The position numbers and the translations under genes were made by a program. Shown here in pieces: positions 39,019-49,553 of a stretch of DNA of 64,000 nucleotides (its first letter is position 1; each line of letters starts with the position of its first letter). The stretch comes from Monosporascus cannonballus (lineage: Eukaryota > Ascomycota > Sordariomycetes > Xylariales). The stretch lies in contig QJNS01000026.1 in NCBI GenBank assembly GCA_004154925.1, positions 1 through 64,000 on the forward strand. The letters run 5' to 3'. Below the pieces are notes generated by a model. That model was not told the DNA's origin and did not search any database. It saw only the letters and a program-made list of their open reading frames with translations.

Positions 39019-40757
39019 ATGTTCAAATCCATATTCCTCCTCGGGTTACTCGTATCCAAGGACAGCGTCTCAGCTCTTGAAGTGACGCCCGGCTCAGCAT
39101 GTTCTGCTATATGCCTCAAGGACACAGAATCGGACCCGCTGGACCCGGAATCGTCGAACACCGATATCTCGGAGATAGCGTGCAACGACGATGAGTACGC
39201 GTCCACGAGCACGGGCATCAAGTACAGGAACTGCCTCGACTGTCTGCAGAGGAGCAATGCCACCCAAGAGGCCGAGAGCGACGCTACCTGGTTCCTATGT
39301 AAGACGGCAGCCGAAGTCGTCCCTCCGCGAATTGTGAACTAATGCGCGTTGCCAGACAATCTACGCTACTCGGTAGACGTATGCGTATACGGATTTCCGA
39401 ATGCGTCGAAGCGGGTCTCCTCGCCATGTGACATCGACACCGCCTGCGGGCCGCTGAAGAAAGCGATGGTGGTGGGGAACCTGGATCCCGGTCGCGACCC
39501 GTACGAGTACTGCACGACGGACGGTGACGGGTTTTCCGGTAGCGTCTTGGACGCCTGCATCGAGTGCATGACCTCCAGCGAGAGCCAATACTTCATGGCC
39601 AACTGTTAGGGTGCCGACGCCTCCTGAAATTTGACCTCGCTAACACTACCTCTGCAGTCATGACCGCGCTGAGGGCGGGCTGCGAGCAGCGGCCGACGGG
39701 CGGGGATCTGCTAGGCCTGAGCGGCACGGTCTTCACGGACTCGTTGGTGGAAATCACGAATCCGCCGTCGAACGAGACGTTCGCGGGCCCCGAGGGCTCG
39801 TCCGGGACCATGACGCAGGGGACCATCGTCGGCATCGCCGTGGCCGCCGCGCTGCTGCTCCTGGGCGGCACGGCGCTCTTCTGGGTCTACCACCGCAAGC
39901 AGAAGCGGCTGTACGGGGGGGCCATCTGCTCGGACTACGACCCGCGCGACGGCGGCGGCGGCGACGGCAGCAAGTCCATCACGCCACCCCTCGTCCGGGG
40001 GTATGATAACAACAACGGCGGCGGCGGCGGCGCCAAGTCGATTGTGCAGATGAGCGAGTACGAGATGCGGTCGCAGCGGAAGTCATCCTACTACGCCACC
40101 AGCGCCGACTACTACGCCGCGCTGGCGTTGGAGAAGGAGACGACGACGACGACGAACCAACACCACAGCCACTACCTCGCGGCGCCGCCGCGGCGGCCCG
40201 CGTACGCCTACGACCCGAACAACCCGGCGGCGCTGCCGACCCACTTCGCCTATGCTCCGCGGACGACGCACAGCCGGCAGAGCTCGCGCCACAGCCACAG
40301 CCATGCGTCGACGCCCGAGCCCCGGCCGCGGCCGGCTGCGGCGAGGGCAACGGACAACAACATCAGCAAGCCGCCGGACTCGTACGCGCTGCAGGCGTAC
40401 CTCAGCGCGGTCGAGGACGCGAACATGCTCCTCCCCAGCCCGCCGCCGGGCCTGCCGCCGCCGCCAGCCGCGGCAGCGGCGTCCTCGAGGGGCCCGTCCC
40501 CCTCGAGTGGGAGAACCTCGGCTTCGTCGCTCTCGCACGGCCGCGCGGCGTCCCCGACGCAGACACAAACCCGACAGCACACCGTGCGCTCCGATCCCGC
40601 GCCTCCGCCGCCTCCCCCCCCGCCGCCGCCGGCCAGGGTGCCCGAGCTGAGCCTGCCGTCCGTGCCCCGGATCCGGGTGCCGAAGAAGTACGCGCCGCCG
40701 CGGATCACCGTCGAGGGCGCGACGCTGGTCGATGCGCCAAGCGAACAGCAGCATTAG
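39019..40757 (+). CDS. Secreted-ectodomain single-pass membrane protein, 12-Cys family (copy 2)
   Basis: Paralogue of the gene at 5,454-6,845; function unknown. Three exons (39,019-39,298, 39,356-39,604, 39,658-40,757; introns 57 and 53 nt with CTAAT and CTAAC branch sites) give 542 residues. Order: signal peptide (MFKSIFLLGLLVSKDSVSA), ectodomain with the same twelve-cysteine order (two CxxC pairs, NCLDC and ACIEC, and the shared ACGPL motif), membrane segment (TIVGIAVAAALLLLGGTALFWVY), basic HRKQKR, then a long cytoplasmic tail rich in Gly, Ser, His, Arg and Pro with a polyproline tract near the C-terminus. Both introns interrupt a Tyr or Phe codon in phase 1 at the positions used by the paralogue. 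The ATG was chosen because it begins the signal peptide. A plasma-membrane or wall-linked role is inference from topology only. Confidence 0.82.
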
Positions 40758-41245
40758 CAGTAGCTGGGGAACGACGGCAAGTCGTCGATTAGACAGACGG
40801 TCGCGGACCGCAGGCCTGGGGGGGTGTCCGTAGCGGAGATAAGGACGGGCGAGGGCCTCGCTGTACGGCTGAGGTAGGGGTCCTATGTATATACGACGGT
40901 CAGTTGGTTCTACTTGACCGGATGATACGGATGGCATGGTATGGTATGCACGGGTCTGGGATTTATAGGGACAAGGCAAGGCGCTGTTGGGAACCTGGCT
41001 TCAGCCAAACCGGGGCTTCATGGGAGTTTTGGCTACCTTAGGTTGGAAGCGCGATTCGGTTACGACATCATGCCGATATACCGGGAATTACAGAACCGGG
41101 CCATAGATGGTTTAAACACATTGCGCCTTCGATCGTTATCAATCAAACAATACATCTTTCAGCGAAGAGCTAATGACTTGAATGGCACCATTGCATGAGA
41201 GACCTTCATTATATCGCACTACTATCACATAGGGCCATAGCCATC
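40758..41245. other. Intergenic between convergent genes
   Basis: Shared 3' region of the plus-strand membrane-protein gene and the minus-strand Derlin gene. No gene seen. Confidence 0.5.
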
Positions 41246-42535
41246 TCAACCAAGCCGTCGCCCGGGTCCCTTGCTCCGCCAAGAGTCTGGGAGAGGCCCA
41301 CTCTGGCTACCGGAACTCCTCGGCGCAAACTTCTGGCCATAGCTGGTGTTCCGCACCCTCGGCGTTGTCCCTACAAGGTACGAGAGGAAGCCTGGCGTCG
41401 GAATCAGATTGGGTCCATTGCCGAACTCCGGGTAGAGCCGGACTAGGAAGTCGTGCAAATGTGCGGAAACTAGGCCGGTTAAACCGACGAAGAACGAGTT
41501 TGGTCCGTCAAGCAGTATGCTTAAAAGGAGCATGCAGTAGGGCAGCATCTGTGCGGGGACGGTGACTATATAAAAGTGCGCCGTCTGTCCACGCTTGTCC
41601 TGGGTTGCCGTGTAGCACACTGCGATGAGCAACGCCGGCAGATACTTTACTGCCCCGGTGAAGATCTGGTTCAGAGTCTGGTATAACGGTTAGCACGGTC
41701 CTTTCCCGAGCGTGGACGTCAAGTAGAAGAGCGCCAATAATTCCAAGTATTAAAAGAGTGTAGAGAAAGTGCATAGAAGTTTGAAGCAGTGTAGGGTGCT
41801 AGAAACCACCCGAGCAAATATGTCAGTAGACGTCACCCGAGTCATCCATATAGACATCCCACCATGCCCACACTCCGCACTGGCCCTAAAGAGGTATGCG
41901 AATGACGGGCCAGGCCGAGTGCAGGGGCGATCTTCCTCAATTCCAGGAACCGCTATAGCTGTAGTGGCAGAGCACTATGCGGGCAGATATTTGAGGTGTT
42001 TGAAAGATTGCGTCGACCTTGCGTATCGCAAAGGGACGGGCAGAGGGAATTACGAGAACACCCGGGGAAGGTAGACCTACAATGATGACACCACCAACAA
42101 ACATAAGATACCAGACCAGATCCTCTCTCTTGGAGAATTTGGAGTTACCCTTCTCGACCTGGCTAAGGTACGAGTAGACTGCGAGTCGGTTAGCGAGGTA
42201 GATCCCTTATTCGATGGTTGGATTGGGACATACTGAAGTAGGTCTCGAATAGCACGCTCAGCCCCGGTCCCGTTAGGAGGAAACTCGTTACGAGACGATG
42301 CACCGCCGGAGGGAACTGGAGCAGGGTGGAATAGTGGAAGAGGAACGGATACGCGGAAATCATGCCGGTGTACACGGCGACGGAGCAAGCGAACACGGCC
42401 GTGGCTACCGTCCTGTCGGTGGGATGTTAGATTGCATTCCCGGAGAGGTAGCTGTTGCTGCCGCTTGACGGGGACGTAAAAGACATACCTGGAAACGGGC
42501 GGAGCGGCCCAGTAGAAAGACGCGACGTCTGACAT
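41246..42535 (-). CDS. Derlin family ER membrane protein (Der1/Dfm1-like)
   Basis: Derlins are rhomboid-like pseudoproteases of the ER membrane that help retrotranslocate misfolded proteins for ER-associated degradation. Exons on the minus strand are 42,535-42,489, 42,412-42,234, 42,178-42,081 and 41,677-41,246, giving 251 residues (family about 240-250). Introns are 76, 55 and 403 nt. Family marks: N-terminal SFYWAAPPVSRT, FPPAVHRLVTSFLLTGPGLSVLFETYF (Derlin entry to the rhomboid fold), SQVEKGNSKF, ATQDKRGQTAHFYIV, LPYCMLLLSILLDGP and the LTGLVSAHLHDFL segment with GNGPNLIPTPGFL. The long third intron is supported by a perfect GTGCTAAC branch site just before TATACCAG and by exact spacing against other Derlins. 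Whether it is the Der1 or the Dfm1 orthologue I cannot decide; no SHP box (Cdc48-binding, Dfm1-type) is apparent in the short tail. Confidence 0.9.
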
Positions 42536-44145
42536 GTCGAAGGCAGCTAATACAATACAGTCTATAGTACGTAGGCGCCTTGGTGTCGAGCTGTCCAACT
42601 GTTGCTTCGGGCAATGGTTGGCAAGTGATCAGTCAAGAATCAAAATCGCCGACAGGGTGAATGCCCGTAGATTTGAGAGAAGAGCTGGTGGAGAGAGGAC
42701 ACTGCTTCCACGTAGCTTATTGAGCCTCACACCGGAAACAATGGCGGCACAGCAGACAAAGAGGCAGGCTGTTGTTGGCTTGCCTTTGACATGGTGGTGG
42801 CCAGCCAATTGGGTGACGCCTTGGTGTCCTGGTGAAAGAATGGAAGGGATTGGAAGGATTTTTCTGCTGCGTGTCTTCTTTTACCTGTTATGTAGGGTGC
42901 ACTAGCCACGATTATCCAACCCTGACAAAATTCTTCGTTGAGAGACTGTGGCTGTGACTGTGGCTGGATTTATTACATACTAAACTCACTGGCCCCACCA
43001 AACCTGGCCCCCTTCAGTTATCACACACAGATGCTTAGGAGCATTCGAAACAAACTTCAACCATTTCTATATTTGTAAATGAGCTCGGCTATGGTTTCCC
43101 TTTGTGTAGGGCATCATTACTATTTCTGATTCGGGATAGTGTCTACTCCACGACGTTCGCACTGCCCCTGAGCCCTAGACTCGAATCACCGTGAATGCGT
43201 TTGCGCAGGGTGAGGATCCCGTTATGAGCCGATCCAAGGCCGTATTTAGATCATGTTGAGCCTGTTTACTATTGGGGATGCCGATGAAAAACGGCTCCTC
43301 GTCCTGCTGCGAGCGTCGTGTCATCGAATGCCCCATCCCACGCCGAAGGCCTAGTGTAGCTATCACTTGATCCATCTCGCGGTCTTGGCTAGGTGGCCGG
43401 GCCCGTCGATGTTTGGCAACACTTCCGATGTCAGATGCGAGCTGCCGACGAGTGGGTGCGGAGCATGGGCCCATTTCAAGCAAGCACTTCTTCCGCCGGG
43501 CTAACATTCCGAGGCAATCACTCCAACTCACGTTCGGTCTTCGGGTACCTGCGCCTGAGCCAGCAATTCCACTATGTCGTAACCCCTAGCCCTTAGCACT
43601 GCAGCTTTCATGGGATTCGCTGCTGAGGGACTGGAATACTGCGTATTATCCCTTGACTGGCTTCGGCATGGCCTACTGCCGTGAGGAACTCACTCGTAAG
43701 CAAACGAACCTGGGAAGGCCAGTCGCCGCTTAGGATCCTGAGTGAAAGTTAGTCCAGGCGGCTGTTGTCACCGTGACGGCTGCATGCTCAGTGACTTCCT
43801 GAACAGCCCCCGTAGGACGCCGCTGCATTAGGCCAACCGCCGATGTCTAGGCTCCAGCTCCCGATATAGAGGTGAGAGGTAGGTGTGGCCATTGCTGTCC
43901 TGCTAAGTATCTTTTTTTTTCCTGGGCTAATCAGACGGGTGATGGCTGGATCACGGAATACTTGCTTGAATCTTGATGTTGTGTAACGCTTAACGGGGCC
44001 TAGAGGAGCAAGGCTCCCTTCAGCCTACGCGACATCTATAAAGTCAAACGAAGGATGCACTCAAACGAAATCAACATCACACCGTAGCTTACACAGCCTC
44101 CCACGGAGCCTCCCCTACCTACTTTACATTGCCGGGTCTGCCGTC
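42536..44145. other. Intergenic, no convincing gene
   Basis: Contains the Derlin upstream region and the upstream region of the secreted-protein gene. A minus-strand frame of 118 codons at 43,175-43,531 was considered but not recognised. TATAAAG lies at 44,037-44,043, about 100 bases before the ATG at 44,146. Confidence 0.45.
44037..44043 (+). promoter_or_regulatory. TATA-like box
   Basis: TATAAAG about 103 bases upstream of the secreted-protein ATG, a plausible distance for a fungal TATA element. Confidence 0.4.
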
Positions 44146-44715
44146 ATGCATGCGATTCTCCTGTTCACGCTCGTCCTCTGGACAACGATCGCGGTCGTCT
44201 CCGGCACAATGTCGCAGCCGGTCGGCAACTGGGTGCTGTCTGGGTGCCAGATCGTGTGCGTAGGCGAGGCGTTCTGCGATTACCACTTCGTCGTCAGCAG
44301 CAGCGGCGGCGGGGGCGGCGGGGGCGGCGACAGCACTGTGAAAACCACGCACCACCGGTGCCACTTCCAGGTGGAGTCCGAGGACGACGTGCCGGCGGAC
44401 GCGATGCAGTTCCAGGACGTTGGCTGCGATGACGGTGTCGCCAACGACACTTTCCGGGTCAACGGCTCCTGGGAGGAGAAGGAGAGGGGCGACCGCCCCG
44501 ACATCGTGCTGTGCGTCACCAACGTCGTCGACAGGGTCTGGGCATTCTTCGGCTTCGACGACTGGGAAATCCAGAACGGCAGGGTCGCAGACAACAAGTC
44601 GTCCCCGGTGTACCCCGTCGGCAGGTTCGAGGAGAGGCAGCCGGAGCCCCGGAAGTTGGACAGGGTCATGGGGCTACCAGGCCGCCAGCGACGCCGCCGT
44701 CTTAACACTGTATAA
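44146..44715 (+). CDS. Small secreted cysteine-containing protein
   Basis: Unrecognised. An uninterrupted frame of 189 residues starts with a clear signal peptide (MHAILLFTLVLWTTIAVVSG). The mature part has six cysteines (about positions 34, 38, 44, 72, 94 and 123), which could form three disulfides, and two N-glycosylation sequons (NDT, NGS). A Gly8 linker lies at about 54-61. There is no membrane segment or GPI signal; the C-terminus is basic (GRQRRRRLNTV). Secretion, small size, even cysteine number and a gene-sparse neighbourhood near a RIP-mutated block are features shared by many fungal effectors, but also by ordinary secreted proteins. The last about 20 residues could be altered by an unseen intron. 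Confidence 0.7.
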   Translation: MHAILLFTLVLWTTIAVVSGTMSQPVGNWVLSGCQIVCVGEAFCDYHFVVSSSGGGGGGGGDSTVKTTHHRCHFQVESEDDVPADAMQFQDVGCDDGVANDTFRVNGSWEEKERGDRPDIVLCVTNVVDRVWAFFGFDDWEIQNGRVADNKSSPVYPVGRFEERQPEPRKLDRVMGLPGRQRRRRLNTV

Positions 44716-45265
44716 GTATGTGTGCTACCACCCCGTACCTCTGCTTGACACCCGTCGCTTCGGGTATTGACGCTATGGGATGCCTAACGCGTCGTAGCCC
44801 GGGATGTGATCGCCGGTCATGGTTTGGATGGAATGATGTCTACTCGGGCGCCCATCCTCACCCCGCCAGGCCCAATGCTGCGGAAGCCTATTGTTGATTT
44901 TCAGGGGGGGATGTTGGAAGGCCTTCGTGTAATGTTTGTAGAGGGGTTGCTATGGAAGGTGTGCCATTGGTAGGTTATATTATTGCTAGACTAATATACG
45001 AATCGTTACGATCACTCCTTAATTGAGCCACGCCCTATTAAAGGCTTCAGAAACAATAAAATCCCTTCCATTTTGATGTTTTGACGAATGAATTGTAACT
45101 CTCTCCAAGCACCATGTTTATGGTTTCGAGGTGCATGACTTGATGTGGTTAGTAGGCACCTGGTGAACGCATCAGTTCTGATTGGTTAAATGACATTTGG
45201 CACCATCACCGACCGCTAACTTTTTCGATCATAGGGCGCACAGGGAACTAATTAGACCACGCTCT

Positions 45266-45272
45266 TGACTCA
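45266..45272. promoter_or_regulatory. Gcn4/CPC-1-type site TGACTCA
   Basis: A perfect TGACTCA lies 74 bases before the ArgJ ATG and 12 bases before a TATA box. Gcn4-family bZIP factors (CPC-1/CpcA in moulds) bind this site to induce amino-acid biosynthesis genes on starvation, and arginine genes are classic targets. Confidence 0.6.
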
Positions 45273-45283
45273 TCCGAAATCGG

Positions 45284-45290
45284 TATAAAA
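45284..45290 (+). promoter_or_regulatory. TATA box of ArgJ
   Basis: TATAAAA 56 bases before the ArgJ start codon. Confidence 0.5.
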
Positions 45291-45345
45291 GCATCAAGAA
45301 CACCCCCTGCTATTGTGAGGCCTGCAACCGGCCGGAACTTCCACC

Positions 45346-46878
45346 ATGGCACCCAAATATTTTTCAGGCCCAATATCGGGCCAGTTGATGTGGCGGCGAT
45401 GCACACAATTGGCCCCGGGCAGCGTCGCCCGGCGCGGCTACTCGGCGCCGGTGGGCGGCAGCATCCCGGCGGGCAAGAAGAAGTACGTGCCGAGCGGTGG
45501 CACGTACCCGCGGGGCTTCAGGGCGTCGGGGATCGTGGTGGGCGTGAAGCCGGGGAACACGACGAAGCCGGACCTCGCGCTCATCGCGTCGGACGTGCCG
45601 TGCGCCGCCGCCGCCGTGTTCACCAAGAACAAGTTCCAGGCGGCGCCCGTGACCTTCAGCCGCGCGCTGCTGAGGGACAGGCGGAACGCCGGGCTCCGCG
45701 GCGTCGTCATCAACTCCGGCTGCGCCAACGCCGTCACGGGCCGCGGCGGCCTCGAGGACGCCGAGGCCATGGCGCGCGAGGCCGACCGGAGCCTGGGCGC
45801 CGAGAGGGCCACCATTGCGATGAGCACGGGCGTCATCGGACAGAGGTGTGTGGTTGCTCGCTGCCCGTTTCGGAACACCCCGCAAACTGCGATGTTGACA
45901 ACTTACGCAGGTTGCCGATTAAGAAGATCCTGGACAACATCCCCAAAGCCCACGAAGGGTTGGGCGATTCTCACAAGCACTGGCTGACGGCGGCCTGGGC
46001 CATTTGCACCACCGACACCTTCCCCAAGCTGATATCGAGGACATTCACTTTGCCGTCTTCGCCGTCGATTGAGTATCGGATCGCCGGAACGACCAAGGGC
46101 GCGGGTATGATCCACCCGAACATGGCGACGCTGCTGGGCGTCATCGCTACGGATGCGCCCATGTCGCCTGCGGTCATGCCCGCCGTTCTCAAGCACGCCG
46201 TGGACCGCTCCTTCAACAGCATCACGATCGACGGCGACACGTCGACGAACGACACCGTCGCCCTGCTGGCGAACGGCGCGGCCGGCGGGCGGGAGGTCGC
46301 GTCGGAGGACTCGGCCGACTTCGCGGCGTTCCGGGACGTCCTGAGCGGGTTCGCGACGGACCTGGCGAAGCTCATCGTGCGGGACGGCGAGGGCGCGACC
46401 AAGTTCGTGACGATCCGGGTGACGGAGTCGTCGAGCGAGGCGGGCGCGCGGCGCGTCGCGAGCACCATCGCGCGGTCGCCCCTCGTCAAGACTGCGCTCT
46501 ACGGCAAGGACGCCAACTGGGGCCGCGTCCTGTGCGCCACGGGCTACGCGCTGGTCACGGAGCCGGGCGCGCCCGAGAGCGAGGTCGCCGAGATCGCGCC
46601 CGAGAGGACCAGCGTCTCCTTCGTCCCCGCCGACGGCAGCCCCGAGCTGAAGCTGCTGGTCGACGGCGAGCCCGAACAGGTCGACGAGGCGCGCGCCGCG
46701 GAGATCCTGGAGCTCGAGGACCTCGAGATCCTCGTGAGATTGGGCACCGGGAAGGAGGAGGCGACGTATTGGACTTGCGATTACAGCCACGAGTACATGT
46801 GAGTCGCGAGAAAATGCGTTACTATGGGTCCACTACTGACACCTTCGCAGAACGATCAACGGCGACTACCGTACATGA
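45346..46878 (+). CDS. Ornithine acetyltransferase / N-acetylglutamate synthase (ArgJ), mitochondrial
   Basis: Bifunctional ArgJ (S. cerevisiae Arg7) transfers acetyl from N-acetylornithine to glutamate and can make N-acetylglutamate, closing the mitochondrial arginine acetyl cycle. Exons 45,346-45,845, 45,911-46,798 and 46,851-46,878 (introns 65 and 52 nt) give 471 residues, the usual fungal length. The N-terminus is basic and Ser/Arg-rich, a mitochondrial presequence ([19 protein letters not shown]). The autoprocessing site [15 protein letters not shown] is intact; cleavage before Thr (about residue 240) makes alpha and beta chains with that Thr as nucleophile. Other marks: [19 protein letters not shown] split by intron 1, and YGKDANWGR. 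The last exon supplies the conserved C-terminal INGDYRT. Upstream TGACTCA suggests general amino-acid control. Confidence 0.96.
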
Positions 46879-47556
46879 GATCACAAATAAGGGAGAGATT
46901 ATGTGTACGTCGGCGAGATCCGGGTGACCGTCAGACTACCTACCTGGGAGTGAGTGCTTAAGGCACAAAAGAGAGCCCATCTGTGAAGAGCAATGGGTAT
47001 GTCGCCATGAGGTCGAGCCATGCATTATAATTTCGCGTCCAGCATGTCCAGATGTTAGGGTGTGTTGTGGTTAAATCCCACCACGGGGTTCGGATCAGCG
47101 TCCGGTGACGCAGTCTCCTCATTCGCAGGCCAAACTTTGATCTGTTAAGTCGTTAGAATTATTCTGTACAAGAGATAGAGCTCCGGGCTTTTTATGAAGG
47201 CGACGTATATCCTAGATACATGATACATCAACCGTCCCATGGGATTGACGACGTGAACAAGCATTTTATCTAAGAAGCTGCGGTACGAGGGACTCACTCT
47301 GTACCCGTTCCGGGATGCACACACTGAATGGTACCGCATTTACCTGGGTAAACCAAAATCACTGTTATCTACGGGCTCAGGGGAAATATTCCACTAAGAG
47401 GAGTCCGAGGTGCGTTATAAACCGGGACCAAATTAGGCTTAGCGTGATTCCGACGCGTCCGGCCCCCTCCAACACGCGTAAATTGATTTTCGGGTCCAAC
47501 AATAGTTAAGCAATCGTCTACCTTCGTAACACCCCCAACCCTTAGGACCAACGAAG
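46879..47556. other. Intergenic / RFC4 promoter region
   Basis: No gene seen. Two ACGCGT boxes occur about 100 bases before the RFC4 ATG. Confidence 0.6.
47453..47479. promoter_or_regulatory. Two MluI cell-cycle boxes (ACGCGT)
   Basis: ACGCGT at 47,453-47,458 and 47,474-47,479, spaced 21 bases start to start (two helical turns), 78-104 bases upstream of the RFC4 ATG. This is the MCB element bound by MBF (Mbp1/Swi6-type) at G1/S, which controls DNA-replication genes in yeasts. Confidence 0.6.
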
Positions 47557-48777
47557 ATGCCCGCAGCGAAAGCAGAAGAGCGAGGCGAGTCCTCAACATC
47601 GGCCGCCAAGAAGGCAGTCAATGCCGCTGCCAATGGAACTCCCACATACGAGCTGCCGTGGTACGTCTCGGTCCGGATGCGGCTTCGAGGTTTATCTTCC
47701 TCGGGCAAAGCTGACTGGGTTGGCGATTAGGGTAGAGAAGTACAGACCCGTCTTCCTCGACGATGTGGTCGGTAACACGGAAACGATCGAGCGATTGAAG
47801 ATCATCGCGAAGGACGGGAACATGCCGCATCTCATCATATCCGGGACGCCGGGCATCGGAAAGACGACGAGCGTCTTGTGTCTGGCGCGGCAGCTCCTGG
47901 GAGATGCGTACAAGGAGGCGGTGCTCGAGCTCAACGCCAGCGACGAGCGAGGTAAGCTACAGATCCTTATCGTCCCGGGAGGACCCTGTCACGTCGCTGG
48001 CAACGGCTGACCGACCCTCCCCGCCGCGCAGGTATCGACGTGGTGCGCAACCGCATCAAGGGCTTCGCGCAGAAGAAGGTGACGCTGCCGCCGGGGCGGC
48101 ACAAGCTCGTGATCCTCGACGAGGCGGACAGCATGACGTCGGGCGCCCAGCAGGCGCTGCGGCGGACCATGGAGATCTACTCCAACACAACGCGGTTCGC
48201 CTTCGCGTGCAACCAGTCCAACAAGATCATCGAGCCGCTGCAGTCGCGGTGCGCCATCCTGCGGTACGCGCGCCTCACCGACGCGCAGGTGGTCAAGCGG
48301 CTGATGCAGGTCATCGAGGCCGAGGGGGTGCAGTACAGCGACGACGGGCTCGCGGCGCTCGTCTTCGCCGCCGAGGGCGACATGCGCCAGGCGCTCAACA
48401 ACCTGCAGAGCACGCACGCTGGGTTCGGCTTCGTCAGCGGCGACAACGTCTTCCGCGTCGTCGACAGCCCGCACCCCGTCAAGGTCCAGGCCATGCTCAA
48501 GGCCTGCCACGAGGGCCGCGTCGACGCCGCCCTCGACGCCCTGCGCGAGCTCTGGGACCTCGGCTACTCGAGCCACGACATCGTCAGCACCATGTTCCGC
48601 GTCACCAAGACCATCCCCACCCTCAGCGAGCACTCCAAGCTCGAGTTCATCCGCGAGATCGGCTTCACCCACATGAAGGTCCTCGAGGGCGTCCAGACCC
48701 TGCTGCAGCTGAGCGGCTGCGTCGCGAGGCTGTGCAAGATCAACATGGACCCGAAGCGGTTCGATACCAACAATTGA
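47557..48777 (+). CDS. RFC4: Replication factor C small subunit, Rfc4 type (clamp loader)
   Basis: A subunit of the AAA+ RFC pentamer that loads PCNA on primed DNA. Exons 47,557-47,660, 47,731-47,951 and 48,032-48,777 (introns 70 and 80 nt) give 356 residues. The N-terminal extension precedes PWVEKYRP, then Walker [11 protein letters not shown] (about 73-82), [10 protein letters not shown], Walker [24 protein letters not shown], sensor [21 protein letters not shown] with the SRC arginine-finger motif, and [15 protein letters not shown]. The C-terminal collar part includes [12 protein letters not shown] and [36 protein letters not shown] and [15 protein letters not shown] place it with yeast Rfc4 (human RFC2) rather than Rfc2, 3 or 5. 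All introns are GT-AG with closing phases. Two MCB boxes lie just upstream. Confidence 0.95.
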
Positions 48778-49022
48778 GACGGTCCGGGCACCTGATTAGA
48801 TGTCGGTGGATAGAACGGTGGAACACGACGGGCGGATGGGATTTGCATGGCATGGCATGGCGTTTACGAGATTCATGGATTCCCCAGTAGATTAAGCTGG
48901 GACGGGAGAGATATTTACAAGCGCCGTACACGGTCGCACTGCTTTTAGTTTATTTACAAAACCACTAGTCTTTGTCTTTGACTCGACATCTGACACACAC
49001 TCGCCTGTGAGAAAGGCCGTGC

Positions 49023-49553
49023 TCATTTCGCCCCTGACGATGGCGGTGGTGGCGGGGGCGTGTCGTCCACCTCCGGATACTCTTGCTCGAACTTCTCCCA
49101 GACGGCGCGGTCCCGCGCTATCCGCCTCTGCATCCGTATCTGGTGCTCGAACAGCCGCATCCTGTGGTCCGCCTCGATCATGCTCCCCACGATCATCCCC
49201 GACATCTGGATATACCTGTGCTCCCAGTTAGCCAGCCGAGCCCCTCTCGGCTACTCCTTATAAGCCGAACAAAGTGTGTCCGGGCCCCTCACCCTCCCTC
49301 ACTCAGACCCCAGCGAACCGGCGACGTCTAACCGGGGCCCCCGGGACGGACCGGCGGAGGGATAGACAGACGAACGGACTCACACTTTGAACTGGACGGT
49401 CAGGCTCCGGTACAGCGGCGAGAACACCCAGGCCGCGCCGCCGAGCACCGCCGTCATCGCGCCCCATTTGACGGCCCCGACCGTCGCGCCCCGGGCCGCC
49501 TCCCACTGCGCCTCGCGCGCGTCGTCGCTCTCGAGGGCCTTGTGCGGCCTCAT
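49023..49553 (-). CDS. Small membrane-type protein, 120 aa, function unknown
   Basis: Two exons on the minus strand (49,553-49,384 and 49,215-49,023; intron 168 nt, GTGAGT donor, GCTAAC branch near the CACAG acceptor) give 120 residues. The join completes a Val codon, giving LTVQFKVYIQMSG. Residues about 22-45 (GATVGAVKWGAMTAVLGGAAWVF) form a probable membrane segment; a second weaker one covers about 56-68 (KVYIQMSGMIVGS). A charged amphipathic helix follows (MRLFEHQIRMQRRIARDRAVWEKFEQEY) and then a Pro-rich end. The hairpin-like layout with a basic helix resembles small mitochondrial inner-membrane proteins (HIG1-like in general form), but I do not recognise a family, so this is only a suggestion. 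It converges with RFC4, whose stop lies 245 bases away. Confidence 0.72.

Larger units (their letters stand above)
44716..45345. other. Intergenic / ArgJ promoter region
   Basis: No gene. Contains the TGACTCA and TATAAAA elements listed next. Confidence 0.6.

Noticed and set aside
43175..43531. 118-codon minus-strand frame ending CANAFTVIRV
   Set aside because: No recognised family and no splice-consistent extension; an opposite-strand frame of similar quality overlaps it.
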